A DNA stretch of 64,000 bases from an uncultured Coriobacteriaceae bacterium. Lineage in GTDB: Bacteria > Actinomycetota > Coriobacteriia > Coriobacteriales > Coriobacteriaceae. Where the stretch lies: the NCBI GenBank assembly GCA_944319885.1, contig CALUFC010000010.1:1-64000 (forward strand). Direction: 5' to 3'. A program made the position numbers and the translations under genes. Below the pieces are notes generated by a model. That model was not told where the DNA came from. It saw only the letters and a list, made by a program, of their open reading frames with translations, and did not search any database. Below, piece after piece: positions 60,139-64,000 of this stretch (positions are counted from its first letter, which is position 1; each line of letters starts with the position of its first letter).

Positions 60139-61155
60139 GTGAGCAAGGTTCGAGTAGTCGTAGATGTTATGGGTGGAGACGAGGAGCCCCAGGTGGTCCT
60201 CGATGGCATCGACGCCGCACTGGCAGCCGATGAGGACCTGGTCGTGCTCGCATGCGGGCCGGAGGAGCTTGTAGAGCCGTTCGCCAAGGAGCGCGAGCGG
60301 GTTGAGGCCCTTGTCGCCCCCGATGTCATCCGCATGGAGGATGATCCCATCAAGGCGGTCATGACGAAGCGCAAATCGAGCATCGTCATTGCCTGCCGCG
60401 CCGTGAAGCGCGGGAAGGCCGATGGCTTCTTCTCGGCGGGTGCCACCGGCGCCATCACGGCGGCGGCGACCGCCTACGTGACGCCGTTTCGGTATGAAGA
60501 GGACGGCGAGCGGCGGCCCATCCGTCCGTGCATCACCACCGCCATCCCGAACCGCTCGGGCTTCACGGTGCTCGCCGACATGGGGGCAAACCCCGATGTC
60601 GAGCCGGGAGACATCGTTCGCTTCGCCCAGATGGGCGCCGCATACGCCCGCGTGGTGTGCGGCGTGGCTGCCCCGCGCGTTGGCCTGCTTTCCAATGGCA
60701 CCGAGGACACCAAGGGCTCGCATTTCACCAAGGCGTGCTTCCCGCTCATGAAAGAGCAGGTGGAGGGCTTTGTGGGCAACTGTGAGGGCACCGATCTCAC
60801 CTCGGGCGATTTCGATGTGGTGGTGTGCGATGGTTTCGCCGGCAACATCGCGCTCAAAGCGACCGAGGGCGCGGCGAAGTTCTTCATGTCCGAGCTCAAG
60901 GGTGCGTTCATGAGCTCGCTCAAGACCAAGATCGCGGCGCTGCTGCTCAAAGACAAGCTTATGGGTATCAAGGAGAAGCTCTCGGGCGACTCGCATGGCG
61001 GTGCCATCCTGCTCGGCCTGCGCGGCGTGGTGCTCATCGGGCACGGCGCGACGTCGGTCGAGGCGGTAAAGAACGGCACGCTTGCCACGGCGCGCGCCGT
61101 TCGCGCCGGGCTCATCGAGAACGTCATCGAGTCGGTTGGTTGCATCGCCGAGTAG
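60139..61155 (+). CDS. plsX: phosphate acyltransferase PlsX
   Basis: PlsX makes acyl-phosphate from acyl-ACP for the PlsY step of phospholipid synthesis. The 338-residue protein starts VSKVRVVVDVMGGDEEPQVV and has SAGATGAITAAATAYV, RPCITTAIPN, LLSNGTEDTKGS and DGFAGNIALKATEGAAKFF, all PlsX hallmarks. AGGGGAG fits GTG 60139. It lies before acpP; no fabH or fabD follows, unlike the E. coli order. Confidence 0.95.
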   Translation: MSKVRVVVDVMGGDEEPQVVLDGIDAALAADEDLVVLACGPEELVEPFAKERERVEALVAPDVIRMEDDPIKAVMTKRKSSIVIACRAVKRGKADGFFSAGATGAITAAATAYVTPFRYEEDGERRPIRPCITTAIPNRSGFTVLADMGANPDVEPGDIVRFAQMGAAYARVVCGVAAPRVGLLSNGTEDTKGSHFTKACFPLMKEQVEGFVGNCEGTDLTSGDFDVVVCDGFAGNIALKATEGAAKFFMSELKGAFMSSLKTKIAALLLKDKLMGIKEKLSGDSHGGAILLGLRGVVLIGHGATSVEAVKNGTLATARAVRAGLIENVIESVGCIAE

Positions 61156-61229
61156 CCGTGTCTGCGCTTTGCGGGTAGAATCAAACCGTATCGCAGTATC
61201 GCATACGTATGCAGAGAGAGGAGAGCCCC

Positions 61230-61472
61230 ATGGAGCGCTCTGAGTTGTTTGCAAAGGTTGTCGAGGTCGTAAGCGACGTGCTTGGCATCAGCCCCGAGGA
61301 GATCACCGAGGAGACCACCTTCGATGAGCTCGATGCCGACTCCCTTGATCGTCTCCAGCTCGTCACCGCGTTCGAGGATGAGTTCGATATCGAGTTCAAC
61401 GAGGAGAACCTCGCCTCCATCACCTCGGTTGCCGATGCGCTCGATGCCATCGAGGCCACGCAGGAGGCTTAA
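61230..61472 (+). CDS. acpP: acyl carrier protein
   Basis: An 80-residue acidic carrier protein. The phosphopantetheine Ser is in ELDADSLDRLQLVTAFEDEF, and helix IV is SVADALDAIEATQ. GAGAGGAG precedes ATG 61230. Its place between plsX and rnc matches the common fatty-acid cluster, so it should serve lipid synthesis rather than a secondary pathway. Confidence 0.95.
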   Translation: MERSELFAKVVEVVSDVLGISPEEITEETTFDELDADSLDRLQLVTAFEDEFDIEFNEENLASITSVADALDAIEATQEA

Positions 61473-61479
61473 GCTACCC

Positions 61480-62205
61480 GTGCCAGGTTCGAATAAACTC
61501 GCGCGCGCGGAGGCGATCTGCGGCTATGAGTTCCATGATAAGAAGCTGCTGAGAAGCGCGCTCACGCATCCGTCCGCCGTCGAGGGCGAGCCGGTGTGGG
61601 CGTCGTATGAGCGCTTGGAGTTTCTGGGTGACTCCATTTTGGGTGCCATCGTGGCCAACGCGCTGTTCGATGCGTATCCGGAATTCGACGAGGGCAAGCT
61701 CACGCGACTCAAGGTATCGCTGGTGGCCGGCGCAACGCTTTCCGAGGTTGGCAATGAGCTCGGGCTGGGCGAATGCATCATCTTCGGTGCCTCGGAGACG
61801 GGGACGGGCGCGCGCGGCATGCATTCCGCGCTCGAGAACGTCTACGAAGCGCTCGTGGGCGCGATGTTCCTCGATGGCGGCCGCGCCCCTGCCGAGGCGT
61901 TCATCATCCGCACTCTGCGTCCGCATCTTGCGGCCGATCGCGCCGAGCACCCCGATAACCCGAAGTCCTATCTGCAGGAATGCGTGCAGGGAGACGGTGG
62001 CGAGCCACCGGCGTACAAGGTGATCGATACCGCGGGCCCCGCGCACGACCCCACGTTCACCGCGGTGGTGCTGGTAGGGGGCGCCCGCCAGGGCAAGGGC
62101 TGCGGATCATCTAAGAAGGAGGCCGAGGCGGCCGCCGCGCGCGATGCGCTCGAGCGTCTGGGCTACACGAAAGATGGCGTGATAACGCAGCAAAAACGCA
62201 GGTAA
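61480..62205 (+). CDS. rnc: ribonuclease III
   Basis: RNase III cuts double-stranded RNA, including rRNA precursors. The 241-residue enzyme has the signature YERLEFLGDSILGAIVANAL with catalytic Glu/Asp, the second acidic pair in LENVYEALVGAMFLDGG, and a C-terminal double-stranded RNA-binding domain (KSYLQECVQGDGG to GSSKKEAEAAAARDALERLG). The start is GTG 61480, with GGAGG 12 bases upstream, inside the end of acpP. Confidence 0.95.
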   Translation: MPGSNKLARAEAICGYEFHDKKLLRSALTHPSAVEGEPVWASYERLEFLGDSILGAIVANALFDAYPEFDEGKLTRLKVSLVAGATLSEVGNELGLGECIIFGASETGTGARGMHSALENVYEALVGAMFLDGGRAPAEAFIIRTLRPHLAADRAEHPDNPKSYLQECVQGDGGEPPAYKVIDTAGPAHDPTFTAVVLVGGARQGKGCGSSKKEAEAAAARDALERLGYTKDGVITQQKRR

Positions 62206-62215
62206 GCGAGGCATC

Positions 62216-64000
62216 GTGTATCTTAAGTCGCTCACGCTCAAAGGATTCAAATCGTTTGCCGATCGCGCCCACATGACGTTCGAGCCCGGTCTCACCGTCA
62301 TCGTGGGCCCCAACGGCTCGGGCAAATCGAACATCTCGGACGCCATCTTGTGGGTCTTGGGAGAGCAGAGCGCCAAGCAGCTGCGCGGGCAGGCGATGGA
62401 AGACGTCATCTTCTCGGGGTCGTCGGCCCGGAAGCCGGTGAGCGTCGCCGAGGTTACGCTTGTGCTTGATAACGCCGACCATGTGCTGCCGGTTGATTTC
62501 GACGAGGTCGCCATCACGCGGCGCATGTATCGCTCGGGTGAGAGCGAATACCTCATCAACCAGAGCCCCTGCCGCCTCATGGACATCCAGGACATTCTGC
62601 ATGATTCCGGCCTTGGCAAGGATACACATTCCATCATCAGCCAGGGAAAACTCGATTCCATCCTGCAGAGCCGCCCCGAGGAGCGCCGTGCGCTCATCGA
62701 AGAGGCTGCGGGCATCTCCAAGCACAAGCGCCGCAAGGAACGCGCTGCCCGGAAGATCCGCTCGATGGACGAGCATCTCACGCGCGCGCGCGATATCTCG
62801 CGCGAGATCACGCGCCAGCTGCGCCCGCTCGAGCGCCAGGTCGACCGCGCCCGCCGCTACAAGGAGCTATCCGCACGCGCCAACGAGCTCACGCAGATCC
62901 TCGCCGTCGATGAGCTGCGGAGCCTCCAGGCGGCGTGGAGCGAGCTCGAGACGCGCGCCAAAGAGAACGCGGCGAGCGTGGAGCTCGCGCGCTACCGCGT
63001 GTCCGAGAAGGAGCGCGAGCTTGAGAAACTGCAGGTCATGCTTGAAGAGAAGGGCCTGTTCGTAGGTGATCTGGGCGAGCAGCGCCGCCACATGCAGGAC
63101 ATCGTGGGGCGTATCGGGTCGGATATGCGCCTGCTGGAGGAGAAGGGCCATAACATGGTCACCCGTCTCTCCGAGATGCGTGGCACGCTGTCCGGCTCTG
63201 AGCACCAGCGTCGCCGTGTGACCGAAGAGCTCGAGGCCGCTCGCCGCCAGCTTGACGAGGCGAAAGCGACCTTCGACCTTGCCGAATCCGATGTCGCCGA
63301 GCTCGCACCTGCAGCCGATGAGTTGCATGACCGCCGCGTGGAGCTCGACGAGCAGATCTCGCGGCTCACCCGGGAGCAGCGCGAGGCGCAGCGCGCGGCG
63401 GACGATGCGTCGCTCAAGCTTGCGCGTATCAAGGAATCGCTCTCCAACGCTGAGCTCGAAGACTCCATGTACGCCGCGCGGCTCGAGCAGATCGAGTCGG
63501 GCATCGAAGAGGTTACCGCTTCGCTCGAGAGCAGGCGCGACCGCGCCGAAGAGCTCGAGACCCTGCTTGAGGACGCAAGGTCATCGCAGCAGTCGGCGCG
63601 CGAGGCGATCGAGGTTGCCGCGCGGGCGCTCGATGATCGGCGCTCCCGCGAATCCGAAGCGCGCCGCCACCTTGACGAGGTCACGTCCGAGCTCGCGAGC
63701 TTGAAGCGGCTCGATGAGCGCGCGGGCGACGCGTCTCCGCTCGTTGCTCGCATTCGCGCCGAGCACGAGATGGGCGTCGAGGCGCGCCTGGGCGATGTTA
63801 TCGAGGCACCGCAGGAGCTTGAACCGCTTGTCGAGGCGCTGCTTGCACAAGATATCGATGCGCTCGTTATGAGCGATGGTGATGCGCTTGCGCGTGCGGG
63901 CTCGTTTGCCCTGTCGCAGACATCGCTCGCGGGCGACGCGCTGCTTCTTGCTCGGGATATCTCATCCGACGCCCCCGCGGCGGATGCCGCCGGCTATCGG
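62216..64000 (+). CDS. smc: chromosome segregation protein SMC, 3' part beyond window
   Basis: SMC ATPase for chromosome compaction. The first 595 residues are present: the N-terminal ATPase head (YLKSLTLKGFKSFADRAHMT; Walker A VIVGPNGSGKSNISDAILWV; IISQGKLDSILQSRPEERRA; EEAAGISKHKRRKERA), a long coiled coil (about residues 170-500), and the beginning of the hinge (VEARLGDVIEAPQELEPLVE). The start is GTG 62216, 10 bases after rnc. It is cut only by the window edge. Confidence 0.96.
   Translation, partial: MYLKSLTLKGFKSFADRAHMTFEPGLTVIVGPNGSGKSNISDAILWVLGEQSAKQLRGQAMEDVIFSGSSARKPVSVAEVTLVLDNADHVLPVDFDEVAITRRMYRSGESEYLINQSPCRLMDIQDILHDSGLGKDTHSIISQGKLDSILQSRPEERRALIEEAAGISKHKRRKERAARKIRSMDEHLTRARDISREITRQLRPLERQVDRARRYKELSARANELTQILAVDELRSLQAAWSELETRAKENAASVELARYRVSEKERELEKLQVMLEEKGLFVGDLGEQRRHMQDIVGRIGSDMRLLEEKGHNMVTRLSEMRGTLSGSEHQRRRVTEELEAARRQLDEAKATFDLAESDVAELAPAADELHDRRVELDEQISRLTREQREAQRAADDASLKLARIKESLSNAELEDSMYAARLEQIESGIEEVTASLESRRDRAEELETLLEDARSSQQSAREAIEVAARALDDRRSRESEARRHLDEVTSELASLKRLDERAGDASPLVARIRAEHEMGVEARLGDVIEAPQELEPLVEALLAQDIDALVMSDGDALARAGSFALSQTSLAGDALLLARDISSDAPAADAAGYR

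Overview
The window is about 64 kb of high-GC, gene-dense bacterial chromosome carrying almost only housekeeping genes. Gene content and order suggest a Gram-positive actinobacterium of the class Coriobacteriia, probably Collinsella or a close relative. The grounds are a long dcw cell-wall/division cluster without ftsA that runs into yfiH-yggS-sepF-yggT-divIVA, Asp23 and FakA-type proteins, and frequent GTG/TTG starts. The taxon is an inference; no 16S gene is present. I see no prophage, intact insertion sequence, CRISPR array or tRNA gene.

Layout. 1-3.2 kb: the 5' part of pta (minus strand) diverges from a galactofuranose pair (glf plus a family 2 glycosyltransferase). 3.2-9.5 kb, minus strand: P1 peptidase, maf, a DJ-1 protein, an RlmD/TrmA-type RNA methyltransferase and polyphosphate kinase. 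9.8-16.5 kb: argF, a DUF1846 protein (minus), proC, pyrG and xerD. 16.9-37.4 kb: the dcw cluster, mraZ-rsmH-ftsL-ftsI-murF-mraY-murD-ftsW-murG-murC-murB-ftsQ-ftsZ, then yfiH, a PhoU protein, yggS, sepF, yggT and divIVA. These genes build lipid II and the divisome; murE and ftsA are not in the cluster.

37.5-42.9 kb: a Gly/Phe/Arg-repeat membrane protein next to a PspA/IM30 protein, an AT-rich stretch holding a 190-bp MITE-like element, a nitroreductase (minus), RNase P RNA (rnpB, minus), and a Pit phosphate transporter with its DUF47 partner. 43-53.2 kb: yigZ, an O-acetylhomoserine sulfhydrylase, MscL with a zinc ribbon (minus), a lipid kinase with a CLC transporter that resembles fluoride exporters (minus), rpmB (minus), and a two-gene heterodimeric ABC exporter. 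53.3-64 kb: asp23-fakA-recG-rsmD-coaD, a coiled-coil protein, yceD-rpmF-plsX-acpP-rnc and the start of smc, the usual lipid/ribosome/chromosome-segregation series.

The least explained items are the MITE-like element (39466-39673), the Gly/Phe/Arg protein paired with PspA (37495-39374), a folded leader-like segment before pyrG (13607-13755), the non-coding region before mraZ, and several housekeeping proteins with lineage-specific additions (FtsQ, PPK1, MscL, one ABC subunit).
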